Of a DNA stretch of 64,000 bases, positions 40,081-53,633 are shown piece by piece. The position numbers were made by a program, and so were the translations under genes. Location of the stretch: assembly GCF_040954835.1 (NCBI RefSeq), contig NC_090703.1, positions 10,225,001-10,289,000 of the forward strand. The letters run 5' to 3'. The notes below the pieces were generated by a model. The model searched no databases, was not told the DNA's origin, and was given only the letters and a program-made list of their open reading frames with translations. Origin of the DNA: Lepisosteus oculatus. Taxonomy: Eukaryota; Chordata; Actinopteri; Semionotiformes; Lepisosteidae. How positions within the stretch are numbered: position 1 is the first letter of the stretch; every line of letters starts with the position of its first letter.

Positions 40081-43000
40081 GGGCAAACAGTCTCCTTCCC
40101 TTTGTAACTTATATTCTCATGGTCCATCTCAGGAGAATTCTACAGCATCCAGGTTTCAAGGGGGTTACATTTCCACACCTACACCCCCTCATTCTGCCCC
40201 TGAGCAGCAGCCGAGCTCCTCCTGCATGACGTTATGGTGTCCAGTCTGGACACACGGGCTGGACGGTACCAAAATACGATGCTTGTGTCTGGTCAGAGGG
40301 GCTCAAGCACGAGGAGCTGCCGTGTGAGACCTCAGTGTCCACTTGCTTCGTCATGTGTGGCGTCAGGTTTCAGCTCACTGAACTGACCACAACCCGGTGA
40401 CACAGACTCACACCAGTGTCCTCATCAGGATTACACAGTCATCAGTCTCTTAGTAAGTGCTCTCTAATAATGCCTGGTGTCATCGCATCCCTTTCACATA
40501 AATCAGGGAGGGGTTAATCAGTCTGAATGTAGGGTAAAACCTGCATTCAAGACATAGAAAGGGCTCACAGGAAGCACACAGGGAGCAGAGATCTAATACA
40601 ATGTTTACATGGGCATCCTCACAACATGCACAGGCACAGAAACACACATTGTGCTGACCGCCCTGTTTCCCAGGCCCTCTTCTGCCTCGCAGCGATCCCT
40701 TCTCTGTTTCCCTGATGCTGGGGTTTCCCTTTTGATGTTCCAGTTCCTTCCCTTATAATTGCAAATTATAGAAACTAAAGACCCACAGCAAAATTATGCA
40801 AAACCCAATCAGAGTGAAACTGTTCATGCCAGTAACAAGGGTTAAACCACAGAAACAGAAGCTCTTGCATGAAGACTCAGGGTGGGGTTTCTTCATACTG
40901 GCGGAGTTTCGGTCCCAGGCTGATGACACCCTAGGAAGGCAGAAACCTGATGACTGCCCGGTATTAAGTTCCGATCAGTCCCCTGCGTCACAGGGAACCC
41001 AACCCCCCCAGCCTCTCTCACCTTTCAGAGGTCAGCACCTTGTCGACGGGACTGTTTCTTTAGCTGTTCCGCCTGGGAAACGCATCTGCAGCAAAGCCCC
41101 GCCTCCGTAGCACGCGTCCGCGTCTCAACATGAACGACTCGCTGGCTGGCCTGCTCGCATTGCCCACCCGCTGCTTCAGCAGAACTCCCCACGCTTCCTC
41201 GCAGTGGGGGGCGATTTTAGGTGATCGATACGGCAAAAGAAGAACACGTCAGGGAACCGCTGCGTCAAAAAAAAAACTTTGTTTCTTTTTGTGTGCGGAC
41301 ATCACAGCTTCGTCTTTCTCCCCTGTGTCGCTGTGTCACAGCCCTGTTTCTGTAGGAGACCAAGATTTCAGGAAAGTCTGCGCTTTCTTCGAATCACACT
41401 CCCCTGTGTAACAGCAGATTGTACAGCTTTGATGGTAGGCAGGATAAGGATAAGGTAAAAATGAATGTATTTAGTCTGGGGGGGTTCTAATGTTCCCAGA
41501 ACATTAGCAGTCACATTACGCTACAGAGTAATGTATTGGCTCTGCAACTCCAAAACACCTCTGGAAAGTTACAAAGGAGGAAAGGACAGCGCAGGTGTGT
41601 TTACAGTCTTTCTGTTCGGAGAATCGGAAAGAAATGGCACACTGGCATCAGAAGGTGCCAAGAGTCATTAATCCCAATATGAGCAATACTGAGCCACCTC
41701 ATTTCTCCTGAGCACATTGCAAACCAGTGCTGACAGTGCATTCAGCAAAGACCTGGCAGAAAAGACATACTGCATTTCACATTTTCATTTTTACACTGAG
41801 GGAAGGCCTTTCAGAGGCGGCCCATTTCTTAATTAAAATCCATTGCAGGATAAGTGGCAGGCCTTCCTAAAACCCCCATCCCTCTCCTCAGATGAGCCAA
41901 CAGCAGCATTTTCATCAAGGCGCGGTGTGACTCTGTAGGCGTTGCAGCAGAGGAAGCTTTTAGAAAGTGTGTCAGGACAGGCGACAAAGCGCCTGTTCGA
42001 TCTGATCAAGAGCGCGCGCCGTGACAAATCTATACGAGGGCACTGGGACTGCTGCTCGGGCTGTAAACATTGTAAGGCCTCCTGACACTGCCGGCTTCAT
42101 GGGACACATCTCACAGGGTTCTCCTCTCCCCGTCTGGACACAGCCTGTGAAAACTCAGCGCCGCTCGGCCTCGGAAACGTGCCACTTCCACAGGTAAACA
42201 AGGCGAAGACCCCCAGCTCTCTCACGGCTCCAAAGCTAAGACGAGAGCAGGTGAGCTAAAAGACGGGCCGCATTCTGAGAGAGCTGCTTGAATCTAACTG
42301 TGGCTTAATGAACTTTGGCCTCACAATGCAGAGTCAAACAATACCCTTACAATCTCGGATCCCATCAAACCAACCCTTCTGCTGCTATGGCGTCCTGATC
42401 TTACTGATCTTCCTGATCTCAGTCTTGGGTATAAGTGCCCATGGCTTCTCAGGTCTTACTGCAATCACACCACCCGCTGCTCCTTCCTGTCCTCGCTTGT
42501 TTGCTGTTCTCAGCACATGACCTTGAGCCTCAGATAAGGCAGGAATGCCAGCCGGAGTGCAGCCCAGCAGACACAGCTCTGTGGGGGGTCCCACATGGCG
42601 CAGCCCAGAGCCCAGGGCCCAGGGCGAAGGGCCTCAGGAGCTCACTGAGACTAACCCTGCTACCTGCAGCAGCACCACCACAGGAAGGAAGGAGATCCGA
42701 AATGAATCAATATTGGAGCAACCCACCCCACACTTCACTAGTAGAGCCTATCTCTGATCAAAGGTTAGAAATATTAAAGTAAGGTCACAAAATAATTGCT
42801 GCGATTCCAAGCCCCGGAGCAAAACACATGAAGAAAGCATTCAGAATTCCTGCAAAATCTTGGGGGGCAAAATCCCTGAAATATCCTGTGGGAAACCCTT
42901 GTTACAGAGTTCCACAGATTCTTCCCTGTGATCGTTCTAAAGGATATTTAGAGCACAGGCAGCTGAACAAATGGATCTAACTGGAAAGTTAATGGCTTGG

Positions 43001-46000
43001 TCTAAAATCACAGCTGCAAAGCAATATAGTGGCTGTGGAGAGTATGCAGAGTTTGTTTTCATTTTTCTTACATTTATATTTGGTATTTACTGTGTTATAG
43101 CTTGTGGCGGGTATCATGATTGCCTATAACCCTCCGCCTTTTACCCCTATCGATACCTGTGCTTTAGTAGACAGTGCTGTGATTTCACCCTGGTAAAGCA
43201 TGGTAAACTGATACAAGGGGCGTAATTCCCTGCTGTAAGCCCTGAGGGGTGGAGACACTCCACAGCGGACAGCGAGGAATGGTTGGGGGGGTACCAAATG
43301 GGGGATTAAGTCTCAAAAGAAGAGAAGTGTTTCTCTCCGTAGGAACAGCAGTGAGTGTCTTTGGATCAGATTGTGTTTTACTTTAATAACAATGGTCTCT
43401 ATGCGTCTTTAGGAGCCCTCCCCTTTCCTGCAGCTGTACGCTCATCCTCCTTAACTGTGCTGGAGAACAGTGTGTGTGTAGCAGTCAGCTGCAGGTTCAG
43501 GGAGTACATGTACTGCAGGGACTATCCACGGGAAAGTGTTCAATTCCAGGTGACTGCACGCTCCCCGCTAAAACACGAGAGCTAGAAAGCTTGATTGTTT
43601 CAGCTGTACTACTGTAATTCTCCGTGGGTACTGTCGTTTGAAGACGTTTACTGTGGTTAGTTCTGAGCACAGCGCCACGTTACAGGCCTGGGATTTAAAG
43701 AGGTCAGAGGTCAGCAGGTGTCAGTGAACCAACTAGGAGAGGTTTGGTTTTATTCAGAAACATCTACCTCCAGGCTATATTTCTAAATCTTTTGATGAAG
43801 CAAAAATAAAGTTAAAACATCTTGCATGGCTTTTCATTATGGAACAATAAGAGTTCCCATCAGACAATTAATTTCATCATGTTCCATTAAAAGTTTATTT
43901 TTCCTTTTTCAAAGGAAGCAAGAGTAGGAGGGGTCCTTCCTGGATTTGGCCTTTTCAGACAAGCGGGTATGTTTCTTACCTTAATGTCTGAACCCCAGAG
44001 CTGGTCTTAATCAGCTGACAATTGCTGAAGCTTTTTCAGTTGAATAAGGATAGCATTTTAGGACAGGACAGGAGCACCCTTGTCTGGTGCACACTCTTGC
44101 AGTAACAGTGCAAGCATGCCTGGCACCTTTGAAGCAGAAGAGAGCAGAGCAATCAATACAGGGATGAGAGCCAGAACGCAAGGTTGCAATAAATGCAGTG
44201 CAAGTTTAGATCATTAGTGAAAGCTACTGGGAGTCATGCCATGATGCACTAAACTGAGCCACATACAGAACCGTTTTGTCATGCCGTGACAGGGCAGCAG
44301 AAAGAGAAATGGTGGAATAACAGGCAGAAACAGCAGCTGGCAGAGAGCTCCAGAGTAAGTGCACAATATAGAGGTGAAACTATTCCCAGAATACGATTCC
44401 CTTGGGCATAGGAGCTAGCAGTAGTGCACAATCACAGAATCTAATTCCAGGACTAGAACAGAGGGGGTCAGCAAGTCAGTTTAAACCTCAGCAGGCGAGG
44501 AAAATAAACGGGAGACAAAAACTGACAGGTAGCCTATGCAGTTAAGCCAGGAATGGAGTGATGCGGTTGTACCTCTTGGCGTCTGGTAAAATCTCTGCTT
44601 CCTTATTTTGCACAAAATAAACCCTCTTGACGAACTGATTGCTCACCAATTCATGAGGTTGTTCGTTTGCCTTGAAGACACTTGGGGTACTCTGCTGCCC
44701 ATGAGTGAAAATTATTCTGGATTGGTTCAGATCTACTGTATCTCCTCAACTGAAAATGAAGTCATTCGCTGTAGTGCTGCTGTCAAGCGGTTACCATGGA
44801 AATGGGGAAAACAAACACAGAGTGCTTTGGCAGCTCCTGAACACAGGCTGAGGACGTTCGGTATAAAAGAACTCTCTTCAATAAACACTAATAACATCCA
44901 GGGATTTTTTCATATCACTGTGAAATTTAATATTACACCTGATACCATAATATTATCATCAATACTTCACATTCAACAATTAATATACTAATTCACACCA
45001 CACTTATGAACTTCTTCAGTATATGTGAACGATATTGGTATATGAAGTATTATTAGGTAGTAATGCAAAACACAACAGAATGCTATTATTAGGAGTTTTA
45101 AACTTTATAAACGTATTAATATATTAATAATATTAATAATTAATATTAATAATATTAATTACATTTATTAACTTATTGATTAACTTATAAATTAGGGGTC
45201 TAAAACTTTATAAACGATGGCTGCTCAGCAATAACCATGTAATGGTCATGTATTTTTTTTTAGGGTTAATTTAAATTCCACACATTTGTCTGAACGAAAT
45301 GGAATTCCGGTAAGAGTATAACAGATTTCACTGCCGATTAAAAAGAAGACAAGACTAAAATTCTACATACATTCACTGTACCCTTTAGTTATTACCTTCT
45401 TAATTATAAAACATATGCAGCTTTCAGTACATAAATATTATGAAAGTAACCTGACTGTTCAATGAATTAAAATGTGTCTTTCTCATTAGTGCCTGTCTCT
45501 TGAAGATAAAAGCTGAGGCTGGGCTTTTATTACACCAATGAAAATCATCTGAAATCACTTGGGCATATCTAATGATAATCCTTATTACAAGTGATTACAG
45601 CCCAGTTCACAAGGTGAACATTATGGAAACATTACAGGCTTTCTGCCTGTGCACAAAAGACTCAGACTCAGAGCTCAGGGCAAACTCTCGAGATAACTGT
45701 CATCTCAGAGTCTTCCACAACTACATGATCAGAGCCACACAAATGCTAGAGTCTGCTGTAGTCACCATTGTCTCTGTCATCAAACCTCATGCAAGCATAT
45801 CAGACAGAAAAATAAGTTCAGACAAATAGAAGCTGTGTAATAGCCTAATCTGGAGTGTGGAGTAGTATGACGTGGTTGGGCTGCTTCTTGAAGCTAAAGA
45901 GCAGTAAGAGCCCTGAGGGGTGCAGGTTCGGTCCCACAGACCTGGCGGTGAAATAAATCGCCTCAACCAAGCTGCCATCCTTCAGGACTCTTGAACAGGA

Positions 46001-46199
46001 TTCACTGCTCCCAGTCACTGGGAGTGTAAACAGGACCAGAATAAGCACCAATATGGACTGATGTCAATCTCCTGTTGCTCCTAAATCAACAGTAGTTGTG
46101 TTATAATCTCCTCCACAGGTGATTAATAGTCCACCTGGTGTGTTACTTACCTCCTGGAGGAACGCTGTCTCTTGCATCCATTTAGAATATTCTGTCATT
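40081..46199. other. Gene-free interval
   Basis: No supported gene. Contents seen: a 17-bp perfect palindrome with one central base at 40237-40253, a moderately CpG-rich patch at 41100-41260, and an AT-rich (TTAATA)n-like patch at 45115-45175. The open frames lack motifs. Confidence 0.45.
45115..45175 (+). repeat. AT-rich (TTAATA)n-like low-complexity tract
   Basis: Repeated attaat and taatat units with several overlapping self-complementary stretches. Simple low-complexity DNA. Confidence 0.75.
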
Positions 46200-46530
46200 G
46201 TTTTGTTACACCCACCCACAGCTGAGAGGGAATCCCCTCACACAGGGGGGAGTGTAGAAGTGGAGACAGACCCCGCCCCCAGCCCCGCCCACCTTCGAGC
46301 CACTCCTTTAAAACACCACGGGAAGCCACAGGGGGTGCTGTGCTTTCCAAGAGCCAAGGGGAGTCCTGGGTAACTAATTCAACCCTGCCCTTCGTGACAT
46401 GCGGCCAATAGTGTGCCACCTCTTGAGGAATCCTGGGCACCGTCAGCAGATGACATGACACAGGCTCGAACCCGCTCCGCATGGAGCATAGAGACATGCA
46501 TCATTTCCAGCTGAGCCACTCTGTGGGCCC
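46200..46530 (-). mobile_element. tRNA-derived SINE (head at the right end)
   Basis: On the minus strand a tRNA-like head starts near 46528. It has a box A TGGCTCAGCTGG (46508-46519) and, about 47 nt on, a perfect box B GGTTCGAGCC (46463-46472). The arrangement is that of a Pol III type 2 promoter. It cannot be a tRNA gene because the arms do not pair into a cloverleaf and a non-tRNA GC-rich body follows to about 46200. The 3' limit is uncertain because no tail is obvious. Confidence 0.6.
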
Positions 46531-49500
46531 CTGAGCCTTCTTTCTTTAACTTCAGCAGACAACCTTCCTCACCCAAAAAAAAAAGTCAGGGGACTGGACC
46601 AGCTCAGATCAGCCCCCACACTCACGGCCATCAGTGTAAAACTACAGAGGGAAACCTGGCGAATCTCATTACAAAAGCATGGGACAGTTTGGGGGGCAAA
46701 TCTCATAAGGACAGACTAAAAAACAGAGAATGCCAAGTTAGGGAAAGTTGATCATGCTGAACGTGCACTAGCAGAAACAACGATTACGCAAGTCAGCTGA
46801 TAGCAGGGTTAAACAAGGGCTTGCAACACCTGAGCCCGGGTTACAGTACACCTGATTCAGGCAGAAACTCTTCAATTATATAAACAACTCTAGAGTTTCA
46901 ACACAGCTGGGCTCTCATGGTCCCTGGAGCATCCCTCCAAGCAATGGGCACAGCAGACTTCACAGTACAGCATATTACGCAGGACAGGGTCTTTCATTTC
47001 TCCCTCACTGACAGCAAGGTGCTGGAAGTAAGGGACCACATTGCAGGCTGTAACGTATCCCTATGAAACTCCTCAAGTCCTTTAGAGTGGCTGTGTCTTG
47101 GTATGTCTCCTGACAGGGCACCAGTCCTGCGGTTCCTGTGCTGGGATGGATTGGTGTTATAAAGGACAGTTTTGTTTTTTATCAGACAGGTTTTTTTTTC
47201 AATCATCCAAAATGCTTTTAGACAATAGTGCTTTATTTTACTGTGATAAGAGCTCAACAAATGTGTCTAGGAGTCAGTATTGTAGCAAACCGGCAGATAG
47301 ACTTGTTGCTTGACACTCACTGGCACACTGGTGTGGTTCTGTGGTTAAACACTAATCTAGAACAGAGGTCACCTCTGCTGACTAGGAATCTTCCAGGTCA
47401 TACAGAGCTGAACACAGATGTGCATGATACTTCTTCTGCTCCGCTCTGGATCTAGAATCTAGTACTAAGTGTGGTTTGTTTTCCTGTTCTTCACTGAGTA
47501 CCATGTACAAAGTGCCAAAGGTCCATGCTGGAAAATAACTCTGCGCCTCCAGTTTCAGTGGAAATGGCTCGGATTGAGCAATCAAGATTAAAAAAAGAAA
47601 CAGGCTCACCGTGAGAACTCCTGGAAGGCATGACTTGACATCCTCTCTCTCTGGGTGATTCTACTGGTGAGCGACAAGTCAGACACAGGAGGATAAAGCT
47701 GTTTAAAAAGCTGTATTTTTTTCTCTCAAGACCCTGGAATGATACACTGTGCGTGAACACTGTACCTTTGTCCATGCCTGGGCCTGTCTGTGCTTGCTGC
47801 TCTGTCTTGCAGTGGCAGTGTCTGTGTGGACTAGAGAGAGTACGTGTGTTTCAGAGACGGTGCCGGTATACTGCATGCGTGGGCATGGGAAGACACCTGC
47901 AAATGTGCTGGTGGTTTAGCGAGGTGGGCCCTTGCTGTGTATTTATTGAGCGGCCGCTGTTCGGAGATGTTTGTCAGTGTGACGTACGCCTGCGGTCAGT
48001 GTTGTGCAGGAAGGGGGGGAAAAGCCTGCTCAGCCAGAGTAGACTCCACAGGCCCTGCCCTGTCCGCACTTCTCAATTCTCCTGGGCTGCATGCTTGGCC
48101 TTCCGCCCAGCGCCCTGCTCTGCTCTGTGCAGAAGAACAGAGGCCTTTGTGCCACAGTGCACGCGATTGTTAATCTTCCTGCCCGGCAGCACAGTGTGGC
48201 GATTCGGTAAGTACCGTATTGCCATCGCCCACTTCGCACCTCGGGCTCGGACCACTCCCGCTACAGGTCCGCTAGCAGGCTGGCATGAGCAGTGACAGCA
48301 CACATGAGCCCTTCATCTGCTGGGTCTGAAGCATGAAGAGGGACCTCTGGCCTCATTTACCCAAGATAAAGGTTAGTATGAAATAAAAGTGAGGGATTTA
48401 TCCCTTCTTGGGGAAAGGGGAATGCTGGCAAGTCCGGCCTCCCTAGAGCTCCCCATTAATCCGACGGCTGGTGCACTACTTCTTGCTCGTCTTTCTGATC
48501 GGCTGATGGCGCAGACTGGCTGCTGGGTGTCACCCGAGCGGGCGCTGCACCTCAGAAGTGGGTCCCCTCCAGTGCGTGAAGGATAAAAGGATAAAAACGG
48601 AAATGCTGGACAGATGCCCCGAACTATTCTTGCTGTTATCTTGGCACGTTGTAGAGTTTTCAAAATATGTAGAATGTTTGGTTTCCCATATTTTGGAAAA
48701 AGACTAAAAGTGTTTACTCCCAAACCCAGGTGCATTAACATGGTTCAGAGGGAGAAGCTCTGATGAACACTGATGTACCCTGCAAACTCACTCCTATTGT
48801 AAACAGTGCACTATAAATATTAGTTTGTGTGTCTTGTGTGTGTTATTTTGTATAATAAATATTTGTCCATTATGCTATTGCCACCACAAAAGTGTTCACA
48901 GAAGATTTGAAAAGCTATACAGCCTCATTCAGTGTTCCCTTATTTTTTTATTTAACTGTTATAAATTACTTGTATAAGCCACTGTCAGAACAGACTGGTG
49001 TTATTGGTAAGCATTTACTGTTGTGTTTTATAGCCTCCCAGTAAAAAGAGGCTGTGGCAAGTTGTGACACAGCGATCAATAATCTCAAAAGCATTAATTC
49101 AGTGCTTTTTCATGACAAATAATGCTCCTCACAGCAATGCCCAGGCTGAACCTCCTAGCATGAAACTGAACAATACCAGTGTTAACATGCGTGGTGTATG
49201 ACAAAGCAGCGTTGTATAGAAACAGTGCTACATCACTGCATCAATAAATAGTAATTGAAGGGTGAATTTCACTGTGCAACTGTGGGTGTGGATACGCAAG
49301 AAAACAAAGGCTGACGCACTGAGACTTACTCACAGCAATGGATTCTTTAAAGATCGGGCGGGTAACTGCATGCCAGCGTGGAAAATTCTAAGCAGTACTG
49401 TAATGTGGGTTAGCAGTTATGCAAATGTTTGCTTTCAATCACTCTACCATGAGATAAAAAACTCTAAAGCTGAAGCAGACCTAATTCCCGGCACTCCGCT

Positions 49501-49879
49501 ATTGTGGAAGAGAGCTCCATGATCAAATATAGCAGGGGAATCTGTCTTGTGCTCCCAAAACACTGCTTTCTGCCTGCAACACTGAAGTTAATAACATCTT
49601 TGTCAAAAGTAGAAAGAGCTGTTTCACTCTCGGTATTCTCGCTAAAGAGTGAAAAAAGTGTTTATCCCTCTTCCTCCCTCTTTGCTGTTTTCTGGCTGCT
49701 GACTGCATGCAAGCACCATGCAAAAGCCTTTCTAAAGAGTTTGTGTGTGGATGTGTAAACGCAGGCTGAGCTCGTACCCAGTCCTATCACACAACTTGAA
49801 CCTTCCGTATCTAGTGTATGAAAGTCATAAGGATGTACTGTACATTATGCTACATACTTGATTCAGGTATTAATAGAGG
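46531..49879. other. Gene-free interval
   Basis: The longest open frame of the window (180 codons, 47753-48295 plus) lies here. It is Cys- and Arg-rich with no motif and overlaps other long frames in GC-rich DNA, so I treat it as chance. No repeat was identified. Confidence 0.45.
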
Positions 49880-49884
49880 ACAAC

Positions 49885-50050
49885 AGAGAGCAGTGGGTGA
49901 GGCTGTGGACTCATGATCCTGCTGCAGATCCTGCTGTTGAAGCCTCGAGTGAAGGCCTTTACCCCAGTGGCTTCAGTCCACCCAGCATTTCTGGGGGTAA
50001 CCACTGTGATGGGTAACCTGGCTATCCCAGGGAGGAGGGAAGTCACATGG
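49885..50050 (+). mobile_element. Possible degenerate tRNA-derived SINE
   Basis: The segment begins gcagtgggtgaggctgtgg, similar to a tRNA box A context. It has a weak box B-like tgttgaagcct about 50 nt on, followed by an ordinary-looking SINE body (ccccagtggcttcagtcc). Box B is degenerate, so this is tentative. Confidence 0.3.
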
Positions 50051-50364
50051 TCTCAGCCTGCTCAAAGCTAATTAGGCTAATTCATTGAATAGAATGTTGT
50101 AAGAAAAGCTATCGATGAAAAAAACTATATTATAACAATAAATATGGAAGTTTCAGAACTGAAATAGATAAGACTTTATTAAAGGGAATTTGATGTGTGC
50201 CATTATGTATGACTATAGCTGTATAATGTTGATAGATCTCAATTTCCAAACCTTTTTTAGAAGGGCTGACATGTAACTGGTTCTGTGTCTGCCCCTTTGC
50301 TCTCCTCCTGTATTCCAATCCTTCGCTGTAAATGTTTAATTCTGCTATCGCCTCTTACTGTGTA

Positions 50365-50447
50365 TTTGTTTCTCTCTCTGTAAAGCACTTTGAAAAGTCA
50401 ACTTTAAAAAGTGCTATATAAAATAAAGTTGATTATTATTACTACTG
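50365..50447 (+). mobile_element. SINE/LINE 3' tail fragment
   Basis: The sequence tgtaaagcactttgaaaagt, then aaaagtgctatataaaat, then a (ATT)n start is the self-complementary 'GCACTTT...AAAGTGCTATATAAA' tail typical of fish L2/CR1-mobilised SINEs. It resembles but is distinct from the 5S-SINE tail (gcgctatataagtgtaag). Only the 3' end is clear. Confidence 0.55.
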
Positions 50448-51965
50448 ACCACTTTTGCACAGGAACTTGTTGATTGTAGGAATTTCCCACCTGCACATTT
50501 TGAAAACTATCCAAGTTATTTCATGAGAAAGAGCTTCACTTTGTTCAATGCACTGGACATACTGGCCAAGGAATGCTGCTGTTTTGCAATGTAATCCTGT
50601 AGAAATGATTGCTCAAAGCCATTGGGGCATTGTTTAAAACGCTTTTGGTTCGGCGATTGTAGGGGGTTCAGATTTCATGTGCATTGTGGTTTATATTCAC
50701 ACTTTAAATTTTTTACAAATCTATCCCTGTGTAGCTACAGTACATGTGGTATTGAAGACTCATGTTTTATCTCAGGATTTATTTTTTAAAGAAAACTTTA
50801 AGTAACATGAATTGCAAGTATTAGACCTGCAAGTTAAAACTAAAGCTCTTAAAAACCTGAGTTTGTAATGAGGTTATCCTTGCTTTAAAGCCAGATGAGG
50901 GGGAATGTGTTCAGGTGCTTTCTCAGCTATAAAAGCTTCAGACCTTTAATTTAAGGTCTTTTCCTTTCTTTTTACCTACTAAACCCAAGTTCCGCCCCAG
51001 CCTCCTGCACCCCCTGATGAATCGGATTGATTGTCCTTTCATAAAGGCAGGGAAGAGATGAAGTAAAAGGTTTTGTTTAAGTCATGGAGGTAGTTCCAGG
51101 ACTCGAGTCATTGGGAATTATTGGGGGCTTCCATTATTTGTCCTTGTCTGATGTACTTGGTTCAAAGATGCGACTAAGATGTGTCATTTCCAGATAAAGG
51201 CTTTATCGGTTAAAAGAAAAATCTTTCTTCTCCTGTAGAATTAATGTCTGAAACTCAGAGGGTGGAGTGCAGGGTATTGAGGTTGACTGTTCCCTGGTTT
51301 GTCACTCCTCTGCTTGCAGGTATTGATTAGGAAGTGAGGAAAGGACTGGAGCATCATTCTGATCAAAGCCGCGCTCCAGCCTTACACAACTGCAGTACAA
51401 AGTAATAGTGCAAAGAAACCTTGAAGAGATCTGGGCCTACTTATACTTGCCTGTTTAATGAACACTTGGGGGCAAATAAAAAGATGATGGAATGAAAAAA
51501 AAAACAGAAATTCAAGTAACCACTGGGCCACAGACAGGCCCAGCATGTTAATCTCCTGTGCCATTTCTGAGAGTTTCATATGTGTCTGTTCATGCAAGAC
51601 TCATTAACACTTGTTTTATTGTATTGTAAAGTTTCCTCAACGGGGGAACCTTTTACCAACCAAGTGCCCAGGAGATTTAATCAGAGAGGCATTAGAGTTC
51701 AGGACAAGTGATGAGAGTAAACAAGCAGCTCAAGCATAAATACTAAGGCAAGGAACAAACTGAGCTCCTGTGATGAAATTAGGACTTAAAATTACAACCA
51801 TACAAAATCAGTTACCCCTAATCATTAGAGACCTCTGAGGCCCAGTATGGTACACAGTTATTGGGCATAATACAGTAACTTTGTTAGGATGAGCAAACAG
51901 GGTAATGTTGTTTCCTTACTACCACACTCAACAATCATGAGTTTACAAAAGCAGCACTGAAGTGC
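50448..51965. other. Gene-free interval
   Basis: AT-rich DNA without coding signal or namable repeat. Confidence 0.45.
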
Positions 51966-52345
51966 AGATAAAGGACATAAAAAATGGTTACAAACAACAA
52001 GAGGCTATTTGGTTCATCTGGCTCGTTTGGTACTAATTGGCTATCAATTACTCCAAGGATCTCATCCAGCCGTTTCCTGAAGGAAGCCAGAGTGTCGGCT
52101 TCAACAGCGTGGCTGGGTGGATTGTTCCACACTCCCACAACCCTTTGCGTAGAGAAGTGCCCCCTGTGTTTGGCTTTAAATGCACGTCCGTGCAGTTTCC
52201 ACTTGTGCCCTCTGGTTTGTGTTCTGCCGTTCATTCTGAAGACGTTTGCTGGGTTGACGCTGGCAGTGATCTAGAGGATTTTGAAAACGTGTATCAGATG
52301 CCCTTCCAGTCATCTCTGCTGGGAACTAACAAGCTTTAGATGTGA
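51966..52345 (-). mobile_element. LINE C-terminal and 3' fragment, family L1f copy 4 (best copy)
   Basis: On the minus strand a frame from 52234 reads through KWKLHGRAFKAK, FSTQRVVGVWNNP, PSHAVEADTLASFRKRLDEI and ends near ENSLLLFVT-like sequence. The R-V-V-G-V-W-N-x-x-P and S-F-R-K-R-L-D motifs are the C-terminus of a CR1/L2-type LINE reverse-transcriptase protein. The gaggctatttggttcatctggctcgtttgg region at 52005-52030 is the 3' part shared with the 37.5 kb copy. The fragment is 5' truncated, as is usual for LINEs. Confidence 0.65.
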
Positions 52346-53190
52346 TCCACGTTGCCACTCACCCAGGAGTTTGTGCTGGGAGTGACTCACCACGCATCTC
52401 GCCAGCTGGGGAAGACAGCACTAATAGGAAATGCAACAGGAAGTCATCCCTCAGCACATGGCTCAGAGACGACCATCACCTGCTGAAGTGATCTGCGGTA
52501 GGGAAATGTGCGAGCAACAGTATGGCAACATCTTGTTTTTCTGAGCCGCAGAAGGGCCCTATTGCTCTCTCAGTCTACACCCACGCCCACAATTAGGCAA
52601 GTTTCACATTCCTCCCTGGTTAGAGTAATTAAACCAGGAAACCCCCCCTTCCCCCCTTGCAGTGGCAGAGAGCTGCAAAGCAGTGCAGCACGTGGTTCCT
52701 GCCCTCTCTAGCCACTACGCTCTGCACTCCCTGACTCTGAGCCCAGCCCAGGACTGCAGCCCTGCTGCCACGCAGTCACCCCCGAGAAGGGCCAGTCTCA
52801 CCCGGGAGGTCTCAGCCCTGCTGGTGCAGCAGCCAGCCTCACGCGCTGTGTGCTTGCAGACAGTGCTGATCTCACAAGCTGGAGGAGGCCAAGTACTAAT
52901 CTAGGCGCCCGCCAGGATATCCTTATCTTCTAATATGGAAAAAGTTTTTTCCCCAGGTATTTTTGGTGAAGGACATAGTTCTAGTGAGTCTACTGTACTG
53001 TATGTATTTTTCAGACAACCTTGAGTTTTTGATTAGTTTTGCCAGCTGTTAAAGCTGTTGTCAAAGGTTAATGCGTTGACCCTTTATTACCAACAATGAA
53101 TACAAAAGCAGAGATCTAGAATACAGTGCGGAGTTTTGTGGGTTTCAAGGCTATACTACTGTCTGGTCCCCACCTCACTGACTTCATCAC
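52346..53190. other. Gene-free interval
   Basis: No coding signal or recognised repeat. There is a short C-rich stretch at 52643-52656. Confidence 0.45.
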
Positions 53191-53633
53191 TTAATAATTA
53201 TAATAATAATAATTATTATAATAATAATAATAATACAAATAAATTCCTTACACTAACAGTATGTAGCACTTTTCTGGACACTCAACTCAAAAGCACTTTA
53301 CAGGTAATGGGGATCCCCTCCACCAGCCACCTGGATGATGTGACAGCAGCCAGAGTGCACCAGTCCGCTCACCACACATCAGCTATCAGTGGGGAGGAGA
53401 GCAGAGTGATGAAGCCAGTTCAGAGATGGGGATTATTAGGAGGCCATAACTGGTAAATGCCAGAGGGAAATTTGGCCAGGACACTGGGGTAACACCAATA
53501 TTCTTTGAGAGAAATGCCCTGGGATTTGTAATGATCATAGAGGGTCAAGACCTCAGTTTTACGACTCATCCAAAGAACGGTGCCTGTTTCAGAAGGTAGC
53601 CAGTTGTGAGTTGCAGGGCGATACAGCTGCTGG
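53191..53633 (-). mobile_element. 5S-SINE, short-head subfamily (copy D)
   Basis: This minus-strand element has a (TAA)n-type tail at 53191-53240, the body, and a short head ending ccagttgtgagttgcagggcg, then atacagctgctgg at 53633. The junction between head and body (gtttcagaaggtagccag) is the same as in copy C2, so the 5S boxes A and C are missing. It also shares diagnostic body variants with C2 (ttctttgagagaaatgccc and gatcatagagggtcaagacc) against copies A and B. Confidence 0.8.

Noticed and set aside
46300-46350. A CTCF-like ccacagggggtgct in the tRNA-derived SINE
   Set aside because: It is one base short of the core spacing and so a poor match. I do not count it with the 14-of-15 matches.
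47753-48295. The longest open frame (180 codons, plus strand)
   Set aside because: It has no family motif or domain, biased Cys/Arg composition from GC-rich DNA, overlapping long frames on the other strand, and no splice or promoter context. Most likely chance.
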